Shown here: in pieces, positions 33,485 through 43,140 of the stretch
How the letters are laid out: every line of letters starts with the position of its first letter
Position numbering within the stretch: position 1 is the first letter of the stretch
Assembly: GCA_003152695.1 (NCBI GenBank)
Contig: PMAT01000090.1
Location: 55,048 to 119,047 of the forward strand
Direction: 5' to 3'
Source: Acidobacteriaceae bacterium
Lineage (GTDB): Bacteria > Acidobacteriota > Terriglobia > Terriglobales > Acidobacteriaceae
DNA length: 64,000 bases
The notes under the pieces: model-generated
What the model was told of the DNA's origin: nothing
Seen by the model: the letters and a program-made list of their open reading frames with translations, nothing else
Databases searched by the model: none
Position numbers and translations under genes: made by a program

Positions 33485-35274
33485 AGCGGCCGCTCGCGAT
33501 TATCGGCATGTTGCTTCTGCTATGTGTGGCGGGCGATGCGGAGTTGGGCGATCACGCCACCGCCAAATCTCTCCGCAGTGGATTTCCGCAGACTGTGCGA
33601 GTGCGGCTCTGGTACCTGCATCCGCCGCGCGAGTTGCGGATTCGCGCCGATGCCGGGCGGGCGCAGATGCGAACCTGCGCAAGTTGTACAACATCCACCA
33701 TCACTGCTGCTGCCCTGCGCGCCACGGGATCGAAAATTGACGTCGCGGGAAACAAGTCCTCCTTCTCCGAGGTTCGCATGAGCGGCGCCTATCAAATGAA
33801 CGCCACCGGTGATCCGCCGCTGCGCGCCGATTTTCCCATCGAGATTCGCGCCGGTGACAGCCACCTGCTCATCACCGCATTCCTGCCCATGGAGGAATAC
33901 ATCGCGGGCGTGCTCGCCGGGGAAACCGGAAACTTCAAGTCCGATGAGGCACTGAAGGCCATGGCGGTTGCGGCGCGTACTTATGCGATGCACTTTGGCA
34001 GCCGCCATGCCCTGGAAGGGTTCGACTTTTGCGACACCACCCATTGCCAGGACTTGCGAATCGCCGGCATTGATGCCCATTTGCGCAGCATCGCCGAGGC
34101 GACCGCAGGCGAGGTCCTCTGGTACGACGGCGAACCGGCGGCCACTTACTATCACGCCAACTGCGGCGGCACTACCGAGGACGGACACTTTGTTCTCGGC
34201 AACAACGAGCCCCCCGCTCCATTTCTGGTGCAGCATTCCGATCAGTACTGCGTGCGCAACGGCAGCACCCAGTGGCGCACCGAGGTTGCCAAGCGCGAGT
34301 TGCAGCGCGCGCTCGCGGCGGATGGCATCGTTGTTCCTGGCGCCCTGCGCACAGTATCCGTTCTGCATCGCACGCCCAGCGGACGCGTCGAGTTTTTGCG
34401 CGTTACCGGCAGCTCTACCATCACGGTGCCGGCTGTGACGTTTCGCTCTGCCATCGGCCGCCACATCGGATGGGACCGCATGAAGAGCAACTGGTACGAC
34501 GTGAGCGACGCCGGCGATCGGCTTACCTTTCATGGCCGGGGCTCCGGCCACGGGGTTGGTCTGTGCCAGGTCGGCGCCGAAGTCATGGGCGAGGAAGGTC
34601 ATACCTACCGCGAGATCCTCAGCTTCTATTATCCCGGGACGCGCCTGGGCGTCAGCGCGCAAGGCATACCGTGGCAGCAGCTCGCCAATGAAGATGTCAC
34701 GTTGCTGACCACTCGTCCCGATCGCGATCGCCCGCTGCTAACACTGGCGACCGGGTTTGTGCATGAGTCCGAAGAAAATACCGGACTGCTCTATCGCGCT
34801 TCTCCGCGCCTGAAGATTTACCCGACGGTTGCAGTTTTCCGCAACTCTACGGGCGAGCCGGGATGGGTGGCCGCTTCGACTCGCGGACGCACCATCCAGA
34901 TGCAACCCTCCGACGTATTACGCGAGGCGGGCACGCTGGAGAGCACGATTCGCCATGAGCTTTTGCACATGCTGATCGACTCGCACGCGCTTCCGGGAAC
35001 GCCGCTCTGGTTCCGTGAAGGGCTGGTGCTTTACCTCACCGCGCCCAACGCCTCTCCAAAACAAAGCGACGACTTTGCCGACTTGAAGGGCCTGGAGAAG
35101 TCGCTTCGGGCTCCGGCAAACGAAGAAGAGTTACGGCACGCTTACGTCGGCGCCCATGCGCGGGTGGCACAACTGGCGCGACAGCACGGCAAAGCCGCAC
35201 TGCTCGATTGGGTGCAGAATGGCTTGCCAGCGGAACTAGCTTCGGGCGGCGCCCAGCGATCCGGGGGCCGCTGA
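33481..35274 (+). CDS. SpoIID-like protein fused to a metallopeptidase-type domain
   Basis: I use GTG 33481, which overlaps the PBP stop by four bases and gives a hydrophobic leader (PLAIIGMLLLLCVAG); the track's 33301 start lies inside the PBP gene. SpoIID signatures follow: FLPMEEYIAGVLAGETG, LKAMAVAARTYAMHF, and SGHGVGLCQVGAEVMG at about 360. Such proteins are lytic transglycosylases acting on denuded glycan. After residue 410 a separate domain begins; HELLHMLIDS near residue 491 is a zinc HExxH-type site (HELLH) with WFREGL downstream, resembling peptidase MA. The fusion of 597 residues is unusual. Confidence 0.8.
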   Translation: MKRPLAIIGMLLLLCVAGDAELGDHATAKSLRSGFPQTVRVRLWYLHPPRELRIRADAGRAQMRTCASCTTSTITAAALRATGSKIDVAGNKSSFSEVRMSGAYQMNATGDPPLRADFPIEIRAGDSHLLITAFLPMEEYIAGVLAGETGNFKSDEALKAMAVAARTYAMHFGSRHALEGFDFCDTTHCQDLRIAGIDAHLRSIAEATAGEVLWYDGEPAATYYHANCGGTTEDGHFVLGNNEPPAPFLVQHSDQYCVRNGSTQWRTEVAKRELQRALAADGIVVPGALRTVSVLHRTPSGRVEFLRVTGSSTITVPAVTFRSAIGRHIGWDRMKSNWYDVSDAGDRLTFHGRGSGHGVGLCQVGAEVMGEEGHTYREILSFYYPGTRLGVSAQGIPWQQLANEDVTLLTTRPDRDRPLLTLATGFVHESEENTGLLYRASPRLKIYPTVAVFRNSTGEPGWVAASTRGRTIQMQPSDVLREAGTLESTIRHELLHMLIDSHALPGTPLWFREGLVLYLTAPNASPKQSDDFADLKGLEKSLRAPANEEELRHAYVGAHARVAQLARQHGKAALLDWVQNGLPAELASGGAQRSGGR

Positions 35275-35286
35275 ACTCGGAGGCAC

Positions 35287-36054
35287 TTAATTAATCGGGA
35301 TGATGTCAGGATCCTCTTTTTCCACCCTCGCACCAATCACCAACAGCAGCGCGACCCATGCGGTAATCAGGATCACGTAAGCCAAGAAAAAGCGGGACCC
35401 CATGCTCCATGCCTGTTTGCGCAGATCGCTGAGGTCGGGGATCCACCAGACCAACTTGTATGGAACATACGCTCCGGCCAGCATCAGCGCGCAGAACCAC
35501 AACCAGTAGGCGGGCCGCCGCAAGACGCGCAGGGAGCGAGCCATGCGCTTGAATCTGAATCCGGCGGCCGCAACCGTGCTGGCGATCGGCAGCCACACCG
35601 CAGGCGCTAGCACCCATAGCAAGAACCACAACACCCAGTCGGCGGCATGAAAGACTTGCCGCGGAGTGCCGAAGCGCAAGAACGACGGCGACTTCTGCCA
35701 GAACCACACTCCGAACTGCGGCGCATATTTGCGAAGTGAAATTAGGAGCCACGCTGTCGCCGCCATGAAAATAGCCCACACTGCCAGCGCCACCATGTGC
35801 CGCAGCGCATGGCGAAAGGCGCGCCACACAGTTGCATTGTCTCGAAACTCTGCAACCCTGAAATAGGCGAATGTCCCAGTCCGCAGCCAGACTCCCAAAA
35901 AGATGACTACAACTGCGGCCAGCGCGGAGCCGCCCACCTGCCAGCCATGCGCGTCCGGCATGAGCAGCCAGAAATAGACGGCAGCCAGCAATGCGGCATT
36001 GCCCACCAGGTTCAGCAGCCACAGCTTCGCCACGCCAGTATGTTTCGCGCTCAT
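35287..36054 (-). CDS. Polytopic membrane protein of the A2M operon
   Basis: The 255-residue product has about six hydrophobic segments (LWLLNLVGNAALLAAVYFWL, GGSALAAVVVIFLGVWL, MVALAVWAIFMAATAWLLI, VLWFLLWVLAPAVWLPIAS, FFLAYVILITAWVALLLVI) and short loops. No transport motif can be seen. It overlaps the end of the alpha-2-macroglobulin gene by four bases, hence coexpressed. It might assist insertion, anchor the A2M protein, or be unrelated in mechanism. No family recognised. Confidence 0.7.
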   Translation of the reverse strand: MSAKHTGVAKLWLLNLVGNAALLAAVYFWLLMPDAHGWQVGGSALAAVVVIFLGVWLRTGTFAYFRVAEFRDNATVWRAFRHALRHMVALAVWAIFMAATAWLLISLRKYAPQFGVWFWQKSPSFLRFGTPRQVFHAADWVLWFLLWVLAPAVWLPIASTVAAAGFRFKRMARSLRVLRRPAYWLWFCALMLAGAYVPYKLVWWIPDLSDLRKQAWSMGSRFFLAYVILITAWVALLLVIGARVEKEDPDIIPIN

Positions 36055-39000
36055 TTCACCGTTACCGTCAACGCATCGCTGGTCGAAAGATACTCGGGCT
36101 GATACATCGGCTCCACGCTGGTCGGGCTGACGCGGAAGACTCCGGGATCCACCACCTTCAGCAGGTAAATGTATTCATGCTGCCCTTGCGGGAAGTACAT
36201 GTTGAAGAAGGTAGTGCGATCATCGCGCAGCTCGCGATTGCTGAACCAGCGGCCCCACCAATCGGGACGCTGATCCAGTTCATATAGGTCGTCACGCGCG
36301 ATCGACTCGGTCCCCGACGGGATCGGATCTTCGATCATCAAATATCTCCAGTTGTTACCGCCGACGCTAATGCGCACCGCCAGCGTGTCGCCGACCTGCA
36401 CCGCTCCCGCAAGTTTGTCGAGGTGATACACCACGCGGCCGTCCTTCTGCTGCGGCGACAGGCGGTAATATTCCCGCGCGACGCTCAGCTTGAAGCTGCC
36501 CGTGTTCACCACCTTCGCCTCGTTGGAGTAGTATTCTCCACGCGCCGACCAGTACAGCCGTCCGTCTCCCGACTTCGCGATGCGAATCTGGTTCGCTCCC
36601 GGCGCCAGTTGCGACTCATTCAGCACAACCGTGGTCGCGGGTGCCAGCGCATCGGCAGCGGTGAACTTCTTGGTTGCCACTGTCTTGCCATTCACCTGGA
36701 CCTCGACGCTGTAGTTGGGCTGCAATTCTTTGGTGCGCTCCAGGTAATCAGTGAGCCCGTAGATCACCATCGCCGTCTGCTCGGTTGACTCCCAGTAATA
36801 ACCTTGGTCGCGATGGTTCACCAGATAAATCGCAGCCTTTGACAGCAACGGGCTCGACTCATCAGTGTGGCCCAAGAGTTTCAGCGCATAGGCCGTTGTC
36901 TCGGGGGCCGTGTCGCCGTAGAAATCCAGGAGATAGTTGTTGTCGCTGGGCCACCAGGCTTGCGAGTCATCTTGTTTTGCCTCCGCTTCAACCTGCTTGC
37001 TCAACTCGTTCGCCCGGCTATCGTCCCTCTCCAGCATGGCCAGTCCGAGCAGCGCCTGGCCGTAGGCGGTCAACGTCGAGCGCTGGTTCCACACGGAATC
37101 AAGCACCGCCGTCTCCTGCGTTCCGCTCAACACCAGCGCGTAGGCCATGTAGGCGCGCAGATCGGTCTTCACTTTTTCCGAGCGATCAAACTGCGGGCGC
37201 AACCAGCCGCGTCCACGATCAATCGCGTCCTGCTTGACCTCAAATCCCGCCGCCTTCGCCTGGCTTAGCCCGGCGAGCACGTACGCGGTCATGAATTCCT
37301 GGCTGTCGTCGGTCTGCCACCAGCCCCAGCCGCCGTCGGGATGTTGATAGTTGTAGAGCCGATCGAGGCCCGCCTGCACCTGCTTGTTCAGCTTTTGCGG
37401 ATCGATGTTCGACTTCACTCCCAGCTTCTTCAGCGAGTTTGCCACCAGCACGTCGGGCAGGAAGTTCGACATGGTCTGCTCGGTGCAGCCATAGGGATAC
37501 GAAGTCAGGAAGTCGAGGGCGGCGAACACCGTGCCCGCAATCGAGGGCGTCACGCCGATTGTCAGCTTGCGAGTTCCTGCCTCGGCGCCCGCCGGGAAAG
37601 TCAACGGCTGCAGCGTGTCGCTCTTGCCCGGGACTGCGACCGATCCCGACTTGGCCACCGCCAGCTTCACTCCGAAGGGAACCACCGGCAGCGTCAGTTC
37701 CATCGCGTCGCTCTCGACGTCAGTCAGCGCCTTGCCCAGCACGCGCGCCGAATCCACATCGAGCACGCGCACCCGATAATCCACTTTGATCAATCCGCGG
37801 CTCGGAACGCTGACATCACGTTGGCCGCCGTCCAGTACCTGGAGGCCTGCAAGCTCCATCGAGACGCGCGCAACTTTGCCGGTGGGCAGATAGTTCTGCA
37901 CGATGGTTGAGATGGTAATCTCGTCGCCGCGGCGGAAGAAGCGCGGCACCACCAGCCGCACCATCAGGTTCTTGCGCACGATGGTGTTCACCACTGCGCT
38001 GCCGACCTTGGTGTCTTGCGTGACGCCTCGCGTGGTCGCGCGCCACGACGTGATGGCGTCGGGATAGTCGAAGTGCACCGTGGCTTGTCCGTTGCTGCCG
38101 GTGCGCACGTCCGCCATCCAGTACGCGGTGTCGGGGAATGCTTTGCGGACCTTGGGCTGCACCAGGCGCTCAGGCTTCAGTTGCGCCATCGCTTTCGAGG
38201 AGCGCACGGTCGCCAACTGCATGGCGCGTTTCCCCGCCTGCCCGCTGAAGTAATACGTCAGTGAGGTCTCAGTGTTCACCCTCGAATAGACGCGGCCATA
38301 GAACGCGTTCACAATGCTGCCTACCGTCTCCAGCTTGATCGCGTAGATCGCCTCGTCCACCACGCCCAGGCTGAACTCCGCCGCCACCGGCTTGCCGCTG
38401 CTGTCCGTCGCCTTGATGGTGTAGCTGGCCGCTTCGCCCGGCTGGTACTGCGGTTTGGAAGGCAGCAGTTGCACATTCAGCTCCTGCTGAATGGGGGGCA
38501 CAGTGAGACTCTTCGATCCCTGGTACAGTTTGTTGCCGCGAATGAAAACTGCCGCCACGTAAAAGTTGGGGGCGTACTCCGGCTTGATGGGAACATCCAC
38601 CGCGATGCTTCCGCCGCTGCTCTTGATCACCTGACCGGAGTACAGTCCGTTGCCTTCCACCGTCACCAGAACTGAGGCCGGCTCCTTGCCGGTGACGATC
38701 AGCACGTGCGCCGTGTCGCCTGGCTGATAGCTCTTTTTGTCTGGGACAATTTGCACCCGCTCCTGGGCCGGTCCGCTCCACCACGGACTTTCGCCCGGAG
38801 CCCATAGGAATGCGTCGGTCTCGACGATGCGATTCTCCGGAGTAGTTGCGGTCACGCGCACGCGGAACTCGCCGGCATCGGGGATGGTGAGCTTGATCTG
38901 TGCTTTGCCGCTGGCGTCGGTTTGGCCTTGCGTGGTGGTGACTGATTGTCCCGCGCCTTTGCGCCAGTCCCAGCGATTAAGTTCCACGTGGAACATCGTC

Positions 39001-40724
39001 GGTACCGGTTTCTTCTCATAGTCTTGCGCGGTGATGGTCACGGTCGCCGTGCCGCCCTTGGTGTAAACGTAGGAATCCGGCTCGGCGATCAAGAAAAAGC
39101 TGCCGTACGTCGCGAGTGCAAAACCGTGTCCCGCGATCTCGCGGTTGCCCGCGTCGGTCACCCGCGCCTCGATGCGATAGGTCAGGTCTTGCTTCTTGCT
39201 GTCAACCTTCGTCGGAATCGTAATCTGCAGCTTGCCGTCGGCGTCGAGCGCCCCGCTGTTCTCGCTCTCCTGTTCTCCGCCGTACGTGTCAGCGCCCTCT
39301 GGATTGTCAGCGTCGGAATTGTCGCCCTCCTGATCCGCGCTGGCTTCCTCGTCGCCTTCGTCGCGCCCCATCGGCCAGTACGTCGAGGTGTGCACCACCC
39401 ACTTCACCTTGGCATTCGCGACGGGCTCGCCAAAGTAATAGCGCGCGTCAATCGTCGCCTTGATCGGTTGGCCTTGCAGCACGCGCGGTGGCTGCGCCGT
39501 CACCTTCACCTGGTACTCGGGTTTCTTGTAGTCCTCCACCGAAAAGCTGGTGCCCTCGATGTAGCGCTCGCCCATCTGCATCGAGAGGTAATAGAACCCG
39601 AGATTAGCCTCGGCGGGGACCACGTAATTCCATTCCGCCGTGCCCATGTCGGAGAGCTTCACGGTCTGCGTCCAGATGGTTTTGTAGTCGCGAGGATCGC
39701 GCAGTTCCAATTGCAATTCGCGATTTTGCGGAATGATGTAACCGCTCACCGTCTGGGCGCGAATGATGGATTTGAAATGCACCGTGTCGCCGGGCCGATA
39801 CACCGGCCGATCGGTGTAGGTGTAGCCGCGCAAACTGCTGTCAGGATCGTTACCTAGGTTCCATGCGCCGGGTGTGTTGATCGCGAACTGGTCTGCGCTC
39901 GTCGCCACGACCGCAACGTTCTCGGGCTTGGCCTCGGTTAGGTCGGTATCCAGCAATCCCTGCTGGTCGGTGGTTTTGGCCGCAACTTCTTTCTGGTCGA
40001 CCCACACGCGCACCATGCTCCCGGCGATGGGATCGCCGCTGCGGCGATTGACCACGAAACTCATCAGCCGGCCCGGCGCCGCTTTGGTGATGACCGCGAT
40101 CTCGGTGACGACGATGATGGTGTAGGCGCGGAGCGTGCCATTGGTCGCCTCGACCAGGTACACACCCTTGTCGCTGACCGGGACCGCGACGGTCGTGCTC
40201 TCCCAGCGCTCGTGCGAGGGCACCGTCCACTTCCAAACCGAAACCACTTGCTGTTGGTTCAGCACCGGCACTTGTGCGTAGCTTTCAACCTTGGCTCCCG
40301 ATTTTTTCTCGCCGCCGCCCATCTGCCACAGCCGAATCTTCTGGCGCGACTCGGGCGAAAACTGTGCGCGAATGAAGTCGCGGACCCACGCCCACAAGCG
40401 GTGCTTCCAGGCGTGAAACTTTTCCAGCCAGGGGCGCGCCTGCTTCGGCAGGTTGGGCGCGCGACCGCCGAAGTTATGCAACTCCTGCATCTGGCTGAAG
40501 AACTTCACCGGATCGTTCACCCGATAGACCCGGAACTCCAGCGCGGTCACGTTGTGGGAATAGACCGAGACCTCCGGCTTTTCACCGGGCAGGTAGGTGC
40601 GTTGGCTGGTGAGGGAAAACGACTGCTCGGCGCTGGCACCGACATCGACATCTTCCTGGGCGAATAGCGGCAGCACCAGCGCGTGGCACAGAAGGACTGC
40701 AACGAAAGCGGATTTCAGGCGCAT
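36051..40724 (-). CDS. Bacterial alpha-2-macroglobulin with intact thioester motif
   Basis: The 1557-residue protein starts with a signal peptide (FVAVLLCHALVLPLFA) and has the MG2 bait-type region YTDRPVYRPGDTVHFK near residue 310, then the A2M domain with FPDTAYWMADVRTGSNGQAT and a helical thioester domain with YPYGCTEQTMSNFLPDV around residue 1080. The CTEQ matches the CxEQ thioester. Such proteins trap proteases in the periplasm by covalent capture. The loop from about 440 to 500 is rich in aspartate and glutamate and may be the bait region. It follows the DUF1175 gene with a TGATG overlap. Close to a PBP/SpoIID pair, it probably protects the cell wall. Confidence 0.92.
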   Translation of the reverse strand: MRLKSAFVAVLLCHALVLPLFAQEDVDVGASAEQSFSLTSQRTYLPGEKPEVSVYSHNVTALEFRVYRVNDPVKFFSQMQELHNFGGRAPNLPKQARPWLEKFHAWKHRLWAWVRDFIRAQFSPESRQKIRLWQMGGGEKKSGAKVESYAQVPVLNQQQVVSVWKWTVPSHERWESTTVAVPVSDKGVYLVEATNGTLRAYTIIVVTEIAVITKAAPGRLMSFVVNRRSGDPIAGSMVRVWVDQKEVAAKTTDQQGLLDTDLTEAKPENVAVVATSADQFAINTPGAWNLGNDPDSSLRGYTYTDRPVYRPGDTVHFKSIIRAQTVSGYIIPQNRELQLELRDPRDYKTIWTQTVKLSDMGTAEWNYVVPAEANLGFYYLSMQMGERYIEGTSFSVEDYKKPEYQVKVTAQPPRVLQGQPIKATIDARYYFGEPVANAKVKWVVHTSTYWPMGRDEGDEEASADQEGDNSDADNPEGADTYGGEQESENSGALDADGKLQITIPTKVDSKKQDLTYRIEARVTDAGNREIAGHGFALATYGSFFLIAEPDSYVYTKGGTATVTITAQDYEKKPVPTMFHVELNRWDWRKGAGQSVTTTQGQTDASGKAQIKLTIPDAGEFRVRVTATTPENRIVETDAFLWAPGESPWWSGPAQERVQIVPDKKSYQPGDTAHVLIVTGKEPASVLVTVEGNGLYSGQVIKSSGGSIAVDVPIKPEYAPNFYVAAVFIRGNKLYQGSKSLTVPPIQQELNVQLLPSKPQYQPGEAASYTIKATDSSGKPVAAEFSLGVVDEAIYAIKLETVGSIVNAFYGRVYSRVNTETSLTYYFSGQAGKRAMQLATVRSSKAMAQLKPERLVQPKVRKAFPDTAYWMADVRTGSNGQATVHFDYPDAITSWRATTRGVTQDTKVGSAVVNTIVRKNLMVRLVVPRFFRRGDEITISTIVQNYLPTGKVARVSMELAGLQVLDGGQRDVSVPSRGLIKVDYRVRVLDVDSARVLGKALTDVESDAMELTLPVVPFGVKLAVAKSGSVAVPGKSDTLQPLTFPAGAEAGTRKLTIGVTPSIAGTVFAALDFLTSYPYGCTEQTMSNFLPDVLVANSLKKLGVKSNIDPQKLNKQVQAGLDRLYNYQHPDGGWGWWQTDDSQEFMTAYVLAGLSQAKAAGFEVKQDAIDRGRGWLRPQFDRSEKVKTDLRAYMAYALVLSGTQETAVLDSVWNQRSTLTAYGQALLGLAMLERDDSRANELSKQVEAEAKQDDSQAWWPSDNNYLLDFYGDTAPETTAYALKLLGHTDESSPLLSKAAIYLVNHRDQGYYWESTEQTAMVIYGLTDYLERTKELQPNYSVEVQVNGKTVATKKFTAADALAPATTVVLNESQLAPGANQIRIAKSGDGRLYWSARGEYYSNEAKVVNTGSFKLSVAREYYRLSPQQKDGRVVYHLDKLAGAVQVGDTLAVRISVGGNNWRYLMIEDPIPSGTESIARDDLYELDQRPDWWGRWFSNRELRDDRTTFFNMYFPQGQHEYIYLLKVVDPGVFRVSPTSVEPMYQPEYLSTSDALTVTVK

Positions 40725-41779
40725 CAGTCCGCTCCCCGCAAGATGTTCCAGCGATAGACGCCCAGAAAGCCGGGGTTGGCGGCCATCGGCCGCCAGCGCG
40801 CGTCGGGATAGTTTAGGAGTTGCGCAACTGACAGACGACGGATTTCCCCTGGCGAACTCCCACTCGGGCCGGTGTGATAGACGACGTACGGTTCGTTGCC
40901 CAGCTCGATCTGGCGCTGCCCGAGGAAGATCATGGCGTGGAAGGGCATCCTGTGACCATCCTGGCGGAAGAACAGCAGGTCGCCGGGCCGAGCCCGCGAT
41001 AACTCACGGCCGACGAAGTGCGTGTTGTGCCGCCAAAGCGTTTCCACATCCGCGAATTGCGCGAAGGCGCCGTTGCCGAGATCATTGGCCTGAAGGCTCC
41101 CGCCACGCACCCGAAACAGTGCCGCCGCCAGCGGCGTGTAGGGATATTGATATTGCTGGACGTCGCTGGCCGAAGCTGGGACCGGCAGCGCCATCTCGCG
41201 CGCCCACGCGGCGTCGTGCGGGCGCAAGGCTTCACGGTAGGCAAAGCGCAGGAGCGCCGCGCAATCGTCAATTTCGGAAGGAAGCGTTGGTCCGCGGAAA
41301 TACTGCGCCTCCGCCAGCAAGGTAAACCACCGACGGAAAGCCAGGCGGTCGGCTGGATCGTGCAAGCGCAGGAAGTCGGGAGTGCCGTCGCCGATCATGT
41401 CGGTGCCGTCGAGCGTCGTGCTTAACGCGATCTCCTGCGCCGCGAAGCCGCGGCCCGTGACTCGTATCTTGGTCTCGCCCGGCAAGACGCCGGCACGCAG
41501 CGACGCGGTCGCCACGTCGCCCTCGCCGTCAATCGTCACATATTCCACCGCCGCGCGGTGCGGATCTTCCACCGTGACCTGCACGTCGCGCAGGGGACGG
41601 CCATCGGATGGCGTGATCTTAAGCTTTGTGGAAGTGAATCCGTCGGCGGGGACCGCAGTTGGGGAGAGTTGCAATATCAAGGATGCGGGCGCCATCGCGC
41701 GTCGAACGGTGAAGGCACACACCACCACGCCTATCGCGACCGCCGCCAACACTGCCACCCAGCGAGGCACGCCGCGCAT
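40724..41779 (-). CDS. DUF1175 (YfaT-like) membrane-anchored protein
   Basis: The preferred start is ATG 41779, nine bases after AAGGAG; the track's TTG 41821 is upstream of this. A single membrane helix (VAVLAAVAIGVVVCAF) precedes a beta-domain (LSPTAVPADGFTSTKLKITP) and a C-terminal NlpC/P60-like segment IDDCAALLRFAYREAL, with ARPGDLLFF and FHAMIFLG. The cysteine and histidine suggest a papain-type site, so a peptidase or amidase function is possible. In enterobacteria YfaT is encoded beside the alpha-2-macroglobulin YfaS, and the same pairing exists here, with one-base overlap. Length is about 351 residues. Confidence 0.8.
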   Translation of the reverse strand: MRGVPRWVAVLAAVAIGVVVCAFTVRRAMAPASLILQLSPTAVPADGFTSTKLKITPSDGRPLRDVQVTVEDPHRAAVEYVTIDGEGDVATASLRAGVLPGETKIRVTGRGFAAQEIALSTTLDGTDMIGDGTPDFLRLHDPADRLAFRRWFTLLAEAQYFRGPTLPSEIDDCAALLRFAYREALRPHDAAWAREMALPVPASASDVQQYQYPYTPLAAALFRVRGGSLQANDLGNGAFAQFADVETLWRHNTHFVGRELSRARPGDLLFFRQDGHRMPFHAMIFLGQRQIELGNEPYVVYHTGPSGSSPGEIRRLSVAQLLNYPDARWRPMAANPGFLGVYRWNILRGAD

Positions 41780-41865
41780 CTCGGCCATCTCCTTTTTGGG
41801 TACGGGCGGATTATAAATCAACAGCGAGAATGTCGATGTGACATTTAAAAGCCGATTGCTAGTTG

Positions 41866-43140
41866 CTATTTCGCCAACCCGCGCAACTCCCCCAGCAGAC
41901 GCTCCACTTCTTTCGCCGTGTTGTAGTGCGCCAAGCCGATGCGCAACATGCCGCCCGAGCTCTGCACGCCCAGCCGCTCGGCCAGATCGATGGCGTAGTA
42001 GTTTCCGTCCCAGGTAAAAATGCCGCGCTCGCCGAGGTGGGACGCCAGTTCGCGCGGCGTGTAACCCTCCATGCGAATGGCCACCGTTGGGGTGCGCTGG
42101 TCGAACTTCGCTGCATCCTTGATACCGTAGAATGTGAGTCCCGGAATCGCCAGCAATCCGTTGATTAATTGCCCGGCCAGTTGGCGCTCGTGCTGCTGGA
42201 AAACCTCATACGCCGCGAGGATGGCCTCGCGCCGCGTCTTTACTTCAGGACCGTGATGCCGGCCAACATCGGCGATGTATTCAATAGCGGCGATCAGCCC
42301 GGCCAGGCATTCATGGTTCTGGGTGCCTGTTTCCCAGCGATCAGGCAGGTTCTCGGTGCAGGCACGAAGTTTGTAGGGACGCAGCCGCCGCAGTTGCTCG
42401 CGTTTGCCGAAAAGAATGCCGAGGTGCGGGCCGAAGAACTTGTAGCTGGAGCACGCCAGGAAGTCGCAATCAACGGCACGGACGTCAATCGGCCCATGCG
42501 GCGCGTAGTGTACCGCATCGAGGAAGGCCATGGAGCCCGCGGCATGGGCCAGTCGCACGATCTCGTGAACATCGTTGATGGTGCCCACGGCGTTGGCGGC
42601 CCATCCGATGGCTACCAGGCGAGTATTGCGGCGAATTTTCGCCGAGAGGTCAAACATGTCCAGGGTGCAATCGCCCGGCGTGACGTCGGCCGTGCGCACC
42701 TTCACTCCGCGCTCCTCCAGGCACACCCAGGGCGAGACATTCGCGTCGTGATCCAGGCAGCTCACCAGCAGCTCGTCTCCGCTCTTCAACTCGCGGCCAA
42801 TGGCGCGGCTCAACGCGAACGTCAGCGTGGTCATGTTGGCGCCAAAGACCACCTCGTCGCTTGCGCAGTTGAAGAAGTCGGCCATTGCCGCGCGCGCATC
42901 GGCGATCATCTGATCGGTGCGCTGGCTGGTGGCGAAGGCGCCACCGCTGTTCGCGTTGCTGGTGGACAGGTAACCGGCAATCGCGTCAATCACGCGTTGC
43001 GGCACCTGGGTGCCGCCCGGCGAATCGAAGAACACGGCAGGCTGACCGTTTACTAGCTGGTGCAGTGAAGGGAACTGTTGACGCACCCACTCCACATCCA
43101 GCTTGCGCGCCAGTGCGATAGCTTTTGCGCTCGAAGACAT
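41866..43140 (-). CDS. Cysteine desulfurase-like PLP enzyme (class V aminotransferase)
   Basis: The 424 residues form a class V aminotransferase fold: FFDSPGGTQVPQRVIDAI, SNANSGGAFATSQRTD, VFGANMTTLTFALSRA, and the PLP lysine in SSYKFFGPHLGILFG, with TGTQNHECLAG later. It belongs to a cysteine-desulfurase-like group distinct from IscS, so the true substrate could be cysteine, selenocysteine or a related amino acid. The catalytic cysteine of canonical desulfurases is not clearly located. It is divergent from ilvE and stands after the DUF1175 gene on the same strand, with no functional partner. Confidence 0.87.
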   Translation of the reverse strand: MSSSAKAIALARKLDVEWVRQQFPSLHQLVNGQPAVFFDSPGGTQVPQRVIDAIAGYLSTSNANSGGAFATSQRTDQMIADARAAMADFFNCASDEVVFGANMTTLTFALSRAIGRELKSGDELLVSCLDHDANVSPWVCLEERGVKVRTADVTPGDCTLDMFDLSAKIRRNTRLVAIGWAANAVGTINDVHEIVRLAHAAGSMAFLDAVHYAPHGPIDVRAVDCDFLACSSYKFFGPHLGILFGKREQLRRLRPYKLRACTENLPDRWETGTQNHECLAGLIAAIEYIADVGRHHGPEVKTRREAILAAYEVFQQHERQLAGQLINGLLAIPGLTFYGIKDAAKFDQRTPTVAIRMEGYTPRELASHLGERGIFTWDGNYYAIDLAERLGVQSSGGMLRIGLAHYNTAKEVERLLGELRGLAK

